DNA from: Acanthamoeba lenticulata
Lineage: Eukaryota > Discosea > Longamoebia > Acanthamoebidae
Assembly (NCBI GenBank): GCA_002179805.1
Contig: NAVB01000104.1
Coordinates: forward strand, 1-62,882
Length of the DNA stretch: 62,882 nt
Direction: 5' to 3'
The notes beneath the pieces are model-generated. The model was not told the origin of the DNA, made no database searches, and worked only from the letters and a program-made list of their open reading frames with translations. The translations under genes were made by a program, and so were the position numbers. Positions 33,329-44,800 of the stretch are shown in pieces; positions within the stretch are counted from its first letter, which is position 1; every line of letters begins with the position of its first letter.

Positions 33329-36300
33329 TCAGGGCGTCGCGTCGAGCGAGTGCTGGAGCCGGTGCGCGTCGGCGTCGGTCGACGCGTCGTCGTCCGCCGA
33401 GGTCGACGCGGTCTTCCCGCGCGAGGCCTTCCCGCGGATCTTCTTGCCATGGCTGCCCTTGCCCAGCACCGGCATCTCCGTGTCGCTCGCGTCGCCGCCG
33501 TTGTTGTCGCGCGGCGTCGAGACGACGATGGCCGGCTTGGTACCGGCGCCGCGCGGCGAGCTCGCCTTGCGGGTCTTGGATGTCGACGTCGCCAACGACG
33601 ACGAAGGTGATGTAGACAACGAGGAGAGGCCCGAGGGGATCGGGCCGTGGGCGCGTGAGCGCGGCGACACCACAGAGGCGACCGTCGAGGCCGACGTCGA
33701 GGTCGGCATCGGATTGGTGGCACTGGGGGCCTGCGGGCTGTCCGAGCTGAACAGCGCCTTGAGCGTCTCCTTCGACCTACCCACCATGATGATCATCAAC
33801 ATCACCAACATGAAGACGAAGAAGAAGAGTGTCAGCCCAAGGTGGCGTAATATAAGGGCGGATTGTGGCGCGCACGCACCGGGTAAGAATGCGGAGGCGC
33901 TCGTCAGAGAGCTTGATGATCTGCTCCATGTTCTTCTGCTCCTTGCCCACCTCGCCCTCGATCTCCTCCTCGGGCTTGATCTTGAGGATCTCCTGCCCGC
34001 CCACGGAGCCCTGCCTCCGGTGGCCCGGCCGCTTGGCCGCGGCCGACAAAGGCAAGGGCGTGGGCGACGACATCGGCGACGGCGGGATCGTGGCCGCCGG
34101 CGACGCCAAGGACGGACCGCCGGCCTCGCCCCGGACGCCGACGTTGGAGCCGCTGTGCTTGAGGACCTCGCGGACCACCTTGCCCATGCCAAAGTCGGTC
34201 CCGAGGACCTTGCGGCCCTGCGGCGACGGCACGGCGAGCCGCTCGTGGGGGTGGTGGGACTCGAGCGCGGGCGAGTTGGTGGCCGAGTGGTCGGATTCAC
34301 CTCCGGCGCCGGAGCCGACGACCTCCTGTTGGGCCTCGAGCATGGTGTAGATCTGCAGCAGCGATCGGGCCATCGTCGCCTGACTCTCCTCCTGCTCGAT
34401 CATCTTCTTCAACTGATCCAAAAATCTGCACCAAAAAAGTATTTTGTCAGTAATGCTGAACGTGAAAATATTCAACAATTTTAAGAAAATGAAATTGAAA
34501 TGAGAAAAAAATGACAAAATATTTTTAAAAATATAGTACCGAGCAGCAGCACGTGGTGTGACGACGTTGACCGACGAGCGGCCGTCAGGGCTAGCGGCGC
34601 CGCCAGCAGAGCCAAAGATCTTGGCAAGGCGCTCGGTGAACATGGTGAAGTGCTGCGTGGAGAGGAAGTTGGCGATGAACTTTTGCTGCGTGACCGGGAA
34701 GAGGCACACGATCTTGCGCAGATTCCGGATGTCGGTCCAGTCAAAGACCGACGCCACGAGCTGCGGCAGGGGCGAGGCCAGCGGCGGCACCGACGGCCGC
34801 AGCGACAGGATGAGCGGCGGCGGCCCGCCGCCGAAGTCCGCGTCGGAGCCGCGCGGGACCGGCTTGGGCGATGGCGGCGGGGAGGCCGAGCCCGGCTGCG
34901 GCTGTTGATCGTCCGACGATGTCGATGAAGACGATGTTGAGGCGCGCACGCGGATCGGGAGCATCGGGATGGCCAAAACCTTCCTCCTGCCCGGACCGCC
35001 GCTCCCGTTCCCGGCTTCGCTTTCGCTTTCGTTCTTTCGCGCGTCGGCCGAGGTGCCGTCGAACGTCGGAGGTTGCTGCTGTTGTTGCTGCAGCAGCGTC
35101 GACCCCGCCTCAGGCGAGGTCGAGGGCGACGCCACAAAGGCCGGGATGGCTGAGGCCGAGAACGACAGGTTGCGCGCTGTTCGCAGCGGGTGGGCCTGCG
35201 ACGACGACGCGCCGCTTTCGTTTCCTTCATCATCCTCTTCTTCCTTCTCCTCCTCAGGCTCAAATTCGTCCTCGTCCGACGTGTCGTCGCTCTTGCGGCG
35301 GCGGTGTTCATCGCCGTTTTCGTTCTTCTTCGTTCTTTTGCCTTCGATTTTCCTTGGCGTCGTTGCCTTCGCCACGGAGGTGTTTTGAGACTTGCCGCCG
35401 CCGATCATCTCGTCGGAGGAGACTCGATCGATCTCGACCTGGGCCTTGATGTCCTCCAGCTCCCGGTTGTGCGGCAGCGTCTGGATGAGCGCTGCGGCCA
35501 TGCGTCGGCCCGCAATGCCGCCGCTGTCCTTCTTGCTCATGGCACCGTCCGTCGTTGCCGTTGTCTTAGTTGGTGTTGTTGTCGGCGTCGACGAGGCCGA
35601 GGCGGCGGGCTTGGGAGCGCTGGCGCCGACCACCGACCGCGTGCGGGCCCACAGCTCGTGATCATCCATCACGGGCCGCGGCCGCCCATTGACGTCGCCC
35701 TCATTGTGGTCCTCGACGAGCTCGCGGATGACCGGGAGGGCCATCGAGTGCGAGTGCGGCAAGCCGAGCGAGGGCGACGTGGAGAGCAGAGCCGACGGTG
35801 GCGGCCGGAAATACCCGGCCGTGCGCTGCTCGACGTAGGCCTGTGCCAGGGTGGCCTCGAGCTCGGCCTGCTCGAACGTGGTGAGCGACGTGTACGAGGC
35901 CGACGAGGCCAGCGGCGACGTCGCGTAGCCCTGGGCGGCCCCCAGCGGCGAGTTGGTGATGACGGGCGACGTCGAGGGCGAGCCCGACGACGTGGTCGGC
36001 AGGCACGGGAACGACAGCGCGGGCGAGCCCGCAGCGGCGAGGCCGCTGGGCAGGGCCGGCAGCGACGGGGCCGGAGCCGACTCGGCGATACAGTGGATGT
36101 GGACGTAGTTGACGATCTCCTGGACCAGGCGCTCCTGGTAGGACCGCAGGTGGTTGAGGAACCCAGCGGCGGCGACCATCTCCTCCTTCGTGCTCTTGGC
36201 CAGCCTATGGAAGGCCTTGGCCCGGTCCGGGCTCTGTACCGGCCGATAGATCTTCGAGTGAAACGCTCCCAGCTGTGCGTATCTGCAAAATTCCAAGTAT

Positions 36301-39300
36301 TTTCAAAAATGATTAAAATTTTTGAATTAATACTGAAAAAGAAGAGTTGGTTGTTCCGTACAGCTCTTCCTCGTGGGGCAGAGGCGGGAGAGGACGCTCG
36401 GGGAGGACGACTTGCTCGGTCTCGATGTTGACGATGAGGCAGTCGTCCATGACCACCGGAATGAGGTCCTCCTCGCAGGTCGTTGGCATCCCGAGCACGC
36501 ACGGAACTGCCATAGGGAGGCCACGATCAGCCAAAAAGACGTGTGAAAGGGAGGAGTGAGGGCGCATGAGGCCCCGGGGGGGGGGCGGTACCGGGAGATT
36601 CCACGCATTCCTCGAGGTTCTTGGGGACGAGCGGGATGAAGGGCCCCTGCCACTCGAAGGGGCGCAGCAGCGGCAGCAGCGCCATCCTGTCGACGACGAC
36701 AACAACGGCCAGCTGGGTGAGTCACGGTTGAAGGAGCGGATGAGAGAGGAGGAGGATGGTGAAAAGGGGAGAGTACGCAATGAAGGAGAGGACGCCGAGG
36801 TTCTTGCAGAGGAGGACGACCTTGTACTCCTGGAGAAGCGCCCGAAGGAGCACGATGATGTTGGGCAGTGGCACCAGTCGCAGCATCGTCGGGGCGCACC
36901 ATTCCATGATCAGCTTCTCCTCGTCTCCTTCCTGCGCAGGCCGCAAACCACAGTTTGTTAACACATTTTCTATTTCAAATAAAGAAAATGAAAATACTGG
37001 AGGTCGAGAGTGCGTACGGGACACACAAACTTGCCCTGGCGCTTGGCCGACGGAAGCTTCACGTTGAAGGAGCCCAGACTTGATCGTATATTCGTGTTGT
37101 AGTAGGCCTCGAGCAGAGCCACCACCTTGTTCTTCTCCTATTCAGAGTTAACATTATTTCAAAATTAAAGTTCCATTTTATGTATGAAATTATCAATTTT
37201 TTAAAAAGTAATTAATCGGCGCGTACCTTTGCGTCAGCCTGCTTGAGGCCACTGGGCACGTCCTCGGCCGCCGACGTCGTGTCGCCGTTCCCCTGCTGCT
37301 GCGTTGATGACGTAGCCTCGTCGGCCCCCATGTGGAGGCGGATGCCAGGGAAGGGCGCGCTGGCCTCACCGCCGGCCTCGGCAGCGTTCTGATGGAGACG
37401 AATGCCGGGGAAAGGCGACGCGTCGTCGGACCCGGCCTCGGGGTGGTCGCCAGTGGTATCGGTCGTCACGATTTCGCCCCGCTCAATCTTGTTGCCGCCC
37501 AGCGCGAATAGGCTGCGCACGCGCGAGTTGGACCGCTTGCGCGCGGCCACGTTGCCTGTCGAAACGGCTGCTGACGTCATCGCCCCTTCGCTTTCGCTCT
37601 TGCCCCCAAGCGCCCGACCGCGCGGGCTCACCTCAGTGGCGGCGCCGCCGCGCGGACTGGTGGCCTCGCCCGCGCCGATGATGTCGGCCCCCGACTTGTC
37701 CATGGCGGGGCCACGGCTGGTGGCGCGCCCGCGGCGCGGCGAGATGAGCGCGGTGGTGATTGAGCTGCTGCTCTCGGCCTTGGCCGACGTCCGCGTGTTG
37801 ATGTCATCCTTGCTGCCCTCAGCCGCCGTCGCATCGCCGGGCCGCTTCAAGCCCCAGTTCTTCAAGCTGTGCGCGCTCGACGTCCGCTGCATCTTGCCGG
37901 GCATGTCAGGCTGGTCCGTGGCCGTCGTGGCCGCGGCGCTGGACTTGCTTTCCTTGCTGTCCTTCTTGTCCTTGTCCTTGCCCCAGCGCCAGCGACCCCA
38001 GTTCCAGGCGCTGCCCTTCTTCTCCTTCTCGGAGCTCGAGCTGGCGGCGGCCTCGTCGGGCTTGCCCGTGGCGTCGGCCTCGGACGAAAGCGAGTTGGCT
38101 CGCCCGCCTCCGGCGCTGGAGGGCTCGGCCGCTGCTTCGGCGGCCTTGACCCCCGCCTGTTGGCGCAAGCGTGCCAAGGCTTCCTTTTGTACTGCCCGCT
38201 CCGTCTCTGCATGTGTGCACCACGTCAGGAATGTAAAAAATTGAAGCAAGGAATGCAACAAAAAGCGGAGATGAGCATACCGAGGAGGGTGTAGAGGACG
38301 CGAAAGTGGAGCTTGAAGAAGGGGAAGCGCGAAAGGAGGCAGTAGACGCGGGGCGCCGACACCTCGTAGCGCAGCTCCGTGGGCGAGAGGGGCGACGGCG
38401 GGTTATAGGCCGCCTGCTTGAAGAACGACGGCTTCTCCAGGCACTACAGCCGCATAAAAAGTGAGTCAGTTTCGTGTAGTACAAGGCAGACAGAGGCAAT
38501 GACAAGCGCCATGTACAGAGAGAAGCTCGTTCTGAGAGACGCAGATGCCATAGAGGAGAGCGCCATTGCCGGTCATCAGGAAGAGGAACGAGCGCTCCGA
38601 GTCCTTCAGCTCCTTCAGCGAGCTGTGGGCGAGAGGAACGTGCAGAAAGACGATTAACCTCTCTGGGCCAGAGAAGTATAGAATAGCAGAGAAAGCCGAG
38701 AGGAGGCACGGGCACGTACCAGTTGGCCAGCTCGAGCGTAGAGGACTTCTGATCGGCCGCCTTCTTGCGCAGCGACACCGTGGGCGTGACCCCTGATGTG
38801 CCCGAATGAGATGGACGGGTCAGCTACAACACATAACATGGTTTGGCTCTTAAAGGTAAGGGAGGAGGACCGTTGGGGAAGCAGAAGTGGACGACTTGCT
38901 CGTTGAGCTGGTTGTCCTCGGGGTACTGGTAGAGGATGACCGGCTCCTGACGCCTGGACTCGGCCGGGGCCTTGATATCAACCTTGGCCGTGGGCGGGTA
39001 GCCCACTACGCAGAAGTAGTCAAAGATGTGGCCTTCTCGGTTGGGCCGGATGGCTGCCTTGAGGCTCACTGACGTTCGCCTGTGATTGAATGTCAGCGCC
39101 AATTGAGGTCCAGGCGACTCGTTCAGATTAAAGGAGAAAAGGCAGGTGTACCTTGTCAACTCATTCCTGGCCAACTTGCTGATGGTTTTGTTTAATCGTG
39201 ACCTCTGCACACCGCCAGGTGATCAAAAATTGATCAACAATTCGTGTAAAGAAGCAAATGGCAGTTGATGTGGTGCATTAATGTTACCTCACGAAGGCCA

Positions 39301-39599
39301 CCGCGCTGGGATCGGACAGTATAGAGATGGATGCTGTCGTAGATGGCATCGTGAGGAAGGGGCGAAAGAGAAGGCGGTCCGCGCATGGGCGTAAGTGTGT
39401 TGGCTCGAGCGCGGCGGCTGCCGCGAGGCGATGAGCTGCCCCCGCCCTCGGGAGGTGTTGAAGAAATGGCATGGAGAGCTGCTACAGGAGGCGAGCGAGG
39501 CGACAGCCCCCCTCGATGAGCCCGTGGTGGCGAAGCTGAGCCATCAATTTGAGATGCACTGGCTGTGGCAGACCGTATTCGCGCGCCCGGCTCAGCCAT
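33329..39599 (-). CDS. Large DENN-domain protein, probable Rab GEF
   Basis: This is a long multi-exon minus-strand gene; the first exon 39599-39288 starts MAEPGARIRSATASAS and the stop is at 33329. The upstream DENN part is seen at ~39.2-38.2 kb: GHIFDYFCVVGYPP, QYPEDNQLNEQVVHFCFPNG, SERSFLFLMTGNGALLYGICVS and SAPRVYCLLSRFPFFKLHFRVL. The core cDENN part is at ~37.0-36.5 kb: PLPNIIVLLRALLQEYKVVLL, then LGVLSFIA, LLPLLRPFEWQGPFIPLVP and VPCVLGMP, where DENN proteins have LEWQHPYIPILP-like sequence. A dDENN-like helical part follows (AFHRLAKSTKEEMVAAAGF). A ~200-residue Ser/Ala/charged insert sits between uDENN and cDENN, and long Ser/Pro-rich regions form the C-terminal half. DENN modules activate Rab GTPases in membrane traffic; the Rab partner is unknown. 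Only the first exon limits were fully resolved. Confidence 0.8.
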
Positions 39600-40111
39600 C
39601 CTTAAAAGTGAGGATCACATGTGCGAGGTAAGCAAACAGTGATTTCTTCCTCCCGTCCATCCGTGTGCATCTCCAGTGTTGCTTTTACAGATGCTCTCGC
39701 GAGAAAAAAGGCATGAAGCCTACGGCGTACCTTGGTTGGTTGTGGATCTAGACGGCAGGCAGGCTCACCAAGTGGTGGCACGGCGCAGGGATGAGAGTAG
39801 GAAGAGGGTAATCGAGGTGGTCTTACACTTGGAGCTCGGCTCTACCGCATGCCCCAACGCAAGCACGGGAGGATGGAGGAAATCAGCCACGCGCACGGCA
39901 CACCCAACGGAGAATAGAGAGCCTGATGACCGAGCTTTGTCCTCCTCGTGGCCCTTCTTGTCTCTCTTCTCTTGTTGGCTTACGTCAGCTTCGCATTCCT
40001 GCTGAAGTAATTAATTAATTAATCACAGAAAACAGAATTTTTAATGCGAGGCCGCTCGCCTTGCCAGCTCGTCGGGCTGGCAGACGATAAAACAGACACG
40101 AGAGTTTCAGC
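39600..40111. other. Intergenic region between divergent genes
   Basis: About 510 bp separate the DENN start (minus) and the F-box/ankyrin start (plus). A plus-strand GT-AG pair (donor about 39630, acceptor about 39691) can be drawn, but the flanking frames show no domain or convincing coding bias. An AT-rich patch (taattaattaattaatc, 40006-40024) lies ahead of the plus-strand gene. Confidence 0.35.
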
Positions 40112-40939
40112 ATGGATTGTACAAACGAAGAGGCCAGGTGTGAAGATGTAGCTGAACACGAGTCGAGGAAAAAGAGGCGCTTAGGTCCCGCTGGCGTGGC
40201 AGGGAGCATGGAGGACCTCACGGTGGAGCTCGTAGCGTTCATCTTTCAGTTCGTGGGACCCCTCAACCTCCCCGCCTGCCGCGCCGTGTGCTGCAAGTGG
40301 AGCATCGCCTTCCAGCAGCTTCTTGTCGTGCACCACTTCAAGCTGCCGCGCATGAGCGACTCCACCACGCCAACATCTTTTGCAGCGCAAGTGGCGGGCA
40401 AGGGCTGGTTGTCTGTGCTCCAGTGGGCGCGCGCCAACGGCTGCCCGTGGGACCAGCAAACCAGCACGAGGGCAGCCAGCAGTGGCCACTTGGCCGTGCT
40501 CCAGTGGGCTCGTGCCAATGGCTGCCCGTGGGACATGACCGCCTGCGTCCAGGCGGCTTCAGAAGGCCACCTGGAGGTGCTCCAGTGGCTGCACGCCAAC
40601 GGCTGCCCGTGGGACCTATGGACCTGCCGCATGGCCACCAGGGCGGGTCACCTGGCGGCGCTCCAGTACGCGCACGACAATGGCTGCGAGTGGAACGAGT
40701 GGACCTGCAGCGACGCTGCGCGGGGAGGCCACCTGGAGGTGCTCCAGTGGGCTCGTACCAACGGCTGTCCGTGGAACGAGCTCACCTGCAACGAGGCGGC
40801 GTTGGGCGGCCACCTGGAGGTGCTCCGGTGGGCTCGTGCCAACGGCTGCCCGTGGGACGCGAAAACCAGCAACGCGGCGGCCACGGCAGGCCACCAGGAG
40901 GTGCTCAAGTGGGCTCGTGCCAACGGCTGCCCTGGGTGA
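40112..40939 (+). CDS. F-box protein with 'ANGCPWD' ankyrin-like repeats
   Basis: This is a single-exon 275-residue protein. An F-box-like segment (residues ~33-75: MEDLTVELVAFIFQFVGPL, ACRAVCCKWSIAFQQLL) precedes seven ~26-residue repeats of the type GHLEVLQWARANGCPWDxxTCxxAA (from residue ~98 to the end). This repeat class is abundant in Acanthamoeba and in its giant viruses (Mimi-, Pandora- and related viruses), where it is often paired with an F-box. The role is probably to link substrates to an SCF ligase. The last repeat ends CPG-stop: compared with its sister units (tgcccgtggg) one g is missing (tgccctggg, about 40929), which shifts the frame into an immediate stop. A basic nuclear-type cluster (SRKKRRL) precedes the F-box. 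Confidence 0.88.
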   Translation: MDCTNEEARCEDVAEHESRKKRRLGPAGVAGSMEDLTVELVAFIFQFVGPLNLPACRAVCCKWSIAFQQLLVVHHFKLPRMSDSTTPTSFAAQVAGKGWLSVLQWARANGCPWDQQTSTRAASSGHLAVLQWARANGCPWDMTACVQAASEGHLEVLQWLHANGCPWDLWTCRMATRAGHLAALQYAHDNGCEWNEWTCSDAARGGHLEVLQWARTNGCPWNELTCNEAALGGHLEVLRWARANGCPWDAKTSNAAATAGHQEVLKWARANGCPG

Positions 40940-41039
40940 ACGCCGCTTCAAAAAAGTAAAAATAAAAGCAAAAATGTGCCCAAGAAATTTTACCCTTTTT
41001 CATATTTTTTTTCTTGTGCCCCTACCGCAAAAGCAGAAG

Positions 41040-41706
41040 ATGGAAGAGGTTGCTGGCAGCATTCGCGACGCTGTGGAGGCAGCTGAACTTGGTGGAGCGG
41101 TAGAGTCGGGTAGTCCTCGCCAGCAGCTACTCGCCACTGCTGGTGAGCTTGCTAACCTCCTGGACCGGTTTACAACCGCAATCTCCTCACACAGCCAGAA
41201 AGACATGGTATCCTCCCCCTCCCCTCTGTCTTCGTTCTTTGCTCCTCTTTTCAAAAACAGCTTTCGTGCAACTCTGGGCGCAGATCAATCTGTCGAAGGA
41301 GCTGTCTACCGTGGTCGGTAGGCTTGTGGACAGCGCGAACGCTCTCTCGGCGCAGAGCGCCCACCTCAAGGACCAGGAGAACATCATCAGGTTCGAGAGG
41401 GAAAGTCGAGGCACGTTGCTTTTGCATTTGGTTCCTAACCACCACCTGCAGTTCGGCTGTGAAGGCGCGAAAGGCGGCGGTCAACCTGAAGATACACACT
41501 GCCATGGCGTACTTCCTGCTCAGCACCTCTTTTCTTGAGCAAGTTGCGCAACTTACGCCTCTCGCAACTCTAGGGCGGCGAGCGAGAAGGACAACAGAAC
41601 CAAAGAGCTGGAGAAGCTCGATGCTGGCCTGACCGAGCTCGCGCAGAACGTCGTGGCCTTGATCGAGCACGCCCAGGTCTCCGGCCTGCAGTGGGTCTCG
41701 GCCTGA
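41040..41706 (+). CDS. Small all-helical protein of unknown function
   Basis: Four exons (41040-41207, 41284-41390, 41452-41508, 41574-41706) join in frame to 154 residues. Nearly the whole chain is predicted amphipathic helix with heptad spacing: QQLLATAGELANLLDRF, KELSTVVGRLVDSANALSAQ, DNRTKELEKLDAGLTELAQN. Size and composition resemble coiled-coil subunits of BLOC/BORC-type or tether complexes, but no diagnostic motif is visible, so no name is given. The gene ends 122 bp before the convergent Furry-type gene's stop. The upstream region is only ~100 bp from the F-box/ankyrin stop, so its promoter must be short. Confidence 0.7.
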
Positions 41707-41828
41707 TTCTCTTTGCCCCACAGATTTGCAATTTTATTTGATAAAATCAAATTCTTTTGCAATTTTTTACAGAAGAAACAAAACAATTTTACAAATAAAA
41801 AGGCAGGGAAGAGAGAATGGGGCAGCCT

Positions 41829-44800
41829 TTACAGAAAGGCGGCGCGGCGAGCAGAGGCAGCCCGGCGCGGGTCCTCGGCCTCCTTGGCCTCGCCTTCGGT
41901 CATGGCCCGCCTCCGCCGGTGCTTCAGGTCCTCCTTCTCCTCCATCTTCGCCTTGCTCTTCACCATCTTCTTTTCCTCCCCCTTTGGCTCCACCAACTTG
42001 ACTTCTCCGCTTGTGTCTCGCAAGTCCCTTCTTATGTCGTCCCTCTGTTGCTGCTTGTCCTTGATATTCTCGTCGTCGATTTCTAGGACCGCTTGAGGAT
42101 GTTGTTGGCCTTCCACCGTGGGCGGGTTGCTGTTGCTGTTGTTGGTGGGCTTCTTGACGGCGCCTCCGCGCAGGAGGCGGAGGCTCCGCAGGCCGCGCAT
42201 GTTCAGCATTCGACGCCGCCCGCTTGAGGTGGTTCCCTGGCGTTGCAGTTGCTGCTGCTGTTGCTGGAGCGGATCCTCCTCGCCCTTGGCCAGCACTTCG
42301 TCGATCTCCTCTACTTGTTCATCGCCGACCTCCTCTCTCTCGTCCTCCTTCTTGATCTTGTCTTTGTGTCCTCTTGCGGAATTACGAGGCTCCGGGATAA
42401 CCACTTGGACCGCTGGTGCGGTGGCGACGTCACTGTGCTTCTCGCTGCCATCTCCCTCGCCGCCACCGTCTTTACCGCTCGTCTCCTTGTCGCCGTCGCC
42501 GTCGGTGGTGGCGTTGAGGAGTACATCGAGGTCGGGATGCAGAAGCGCGGCCGCCTCATCCACCTCGAGAGCCATCGAGGCCAGGTAAACGCCCTCGTCA
42601 TGGCCGTCATGGCCCTCGGCTGTCGCTGACAGCAAGTCGAGGACACCACCAGACGCCGCGCCCCGGGCAAGCGCCACTGTCAGGAGCTGGTCAGCGGCTC
42701 GCTCCACCGTACTGGCGTCGTCGTTCTCGACGGAGGTCATCAGGCGGGCCACCTCGTCGGTGATGGCCTGCAGCTCTCGGGCGCTCAGCCCGTGCTCGCT
42801 CCTCCTGTTCATGACGATGTTAGCATTGATCGTTGCAAATGAAGCAATCATAGCTGATAAAAGAACAAGCCGTACAGGATGAGGTGCGTGAGGAGGGCAA
42901 GAACGGGCAGGGTCCAGGTCGGTCGCTGGTGCGCAGCCCGCACGAGGCGCATGGCAAGCTCCAGCGCGACCCCAAAGTCGCGTCTGGCGTGTTGGAGCCG
43001 ACCCGTCAGTTGGTGAAGATGACAAAAGAGAAAAAGAGGTCATAGAAAAGAGCCGAAGATACCTGAGGGGGAAGGCGGTGGCAAAGTTCTCCATGAAGGC
43101 GCGCAGGAGTTCATCGATCAAGGCGACGCCAGCATCGCTCCCCTCGCGGGCTTCATCGACGGAGTCGAGGACTTGCATAAACTCGGCATAGAGGCTCGCC
43201 ACGCCGTCGGCCAACCACGCGAGACTGATCGACGGCGAGGATGACGGGCCTGCGGGAGCGGCCTCGTCTGAGAACCTGGGCAAGTGGTTGACGTAGAACT
43301 CGACAATCTCGTGGATGAGTCGCTTGATGTCACGCAAGCCCGATCGCGAGGCTTCGGGCCTGTGGCGGCCGCTGTCACGGTGTGCGCCGAGCAGGTCCAC
43401 CGCGATTTCAGGTAGGACTGCCTCAACGCCAGTAGAAGTGGCTGTCGTCGTGTGCCTCCTTCTCCTGTTGGTGGTGATGGGCTCGTCGACGGGTTGTCGA
43501 TCATCGCCATCGTCATCCTCATCAGCAATCTCAGCACGATGACGATCACTATCATCGTGTTGGTCGTTTGCGTTGCCGGCTGTAAAGAAGTCGTGGACGA
43601 GACACACGACCCGCGCGAGATCGAGCCACAGCACGGCCTGGGCGGCCATCACCAAGTCCGCCGTCTTTCCATCTTCATCGCCGTTAGTGACCCATGCTGG
43701 CTGGTAGGTGCGGTACAGGAGTTTCAAGGCCGACACCGACTCCTGCGCAGGCGTGCCAGGTGAGTCCCCTTCTCTCAAAGGCCAGTCGCCCAACATGTTG
43801 GATTGTGGCGAACCTCGAGCAGGTGTGGGTGGCGCTCGATGGCGGCTATGATGGTGGAGACCATGCCTTGTGCAGCCGAGATCGGCTGCCGAGCTTCTGG
43901 CTCCACTCCTCGACGGCGGCAACATGACGTGTCCCACAAGTGGTCCAGGGCTCGCAGATTCTTTTTGTGTTTCATCATCAGAAATAATAAAACAAACAAT
44001 AAGCTTCTGAGAGGAAAAGGGGAGGCATACGGGTTGCATAGCAGAGACAAGGGTGGTGGGGTGGCGGTTCCACAACCACGAGAGCAGAGCGATGCCGGCT
44101 GCGTAGTGGTCTCTTCCGGTACTGCTGCTGATCTCGCCTTGCCCCCGTTGGCCAACGCGGAGGAGGACGACCGCGGCCGCGAACCCCTCGCAGAGCGCCA
44201 CATCTCGCGAGCACTGCCCGCCGATGCGTTGTTAATCACCTGTCATGGCGACGACAACACGAGGTCGTCGTACCTTGGCGAGCAGAGCAAGGAGGGCATC
44301 GAACAGGAGTTGCGCGTGAGGATTGGCCGCATTCATGTTGTTGGCCTGGAGCTGGCTGTTTCTTAGGATCCCCGCGGCCGATGGGAGCAGCGCACAGTGG
44401 CAGAGCGCACGCAAGAGAGCGCGGACGACCAGAGGCACGAGACCAGGCGCTGATGAGTTGGCGATGTGCGCAGCGCCACCCAAGAGGCCGAAGACCTGCA
44501 GCGACGCCACCGCGGCCGCTCGGTCGATGTCGTCCTTCGCGCGTAGACCCCATTCAAGCGCCAGACGCGCCCACTGGCTTCGCAGCTTCGGCCTGAAAAT
44601 TTAATGTTTTCAATTTTAAATTGATATTTCTCACATTTGAATGTTAATAAGCGAGAGTCGTCGTACGTGATGAGGGCCAAGTGGGGCACCACGCGGGCAA
44701 GTGAGGCCGAGAGCGGCCTGTCGGGCGCTGGGTCGCGCAGCTCGGCCAGCATCTCCTCGGCGAAGCGGAAACTTGGAGAGAAGAGGCCTGGCACGCCATC

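Noticed and set aside
33444..34484. Long plus-strand ORF opposite the DENN gene 3' end
   Set aside because: Antisense shadow; composition is Arg/Gly/Leu repeats with no motif.
35190..36431. 413-codon plus-strand ORF opposite the DENN gene
   Set aside because: Arg-rich shadow frame in high-GC DNA, no conserved motif.
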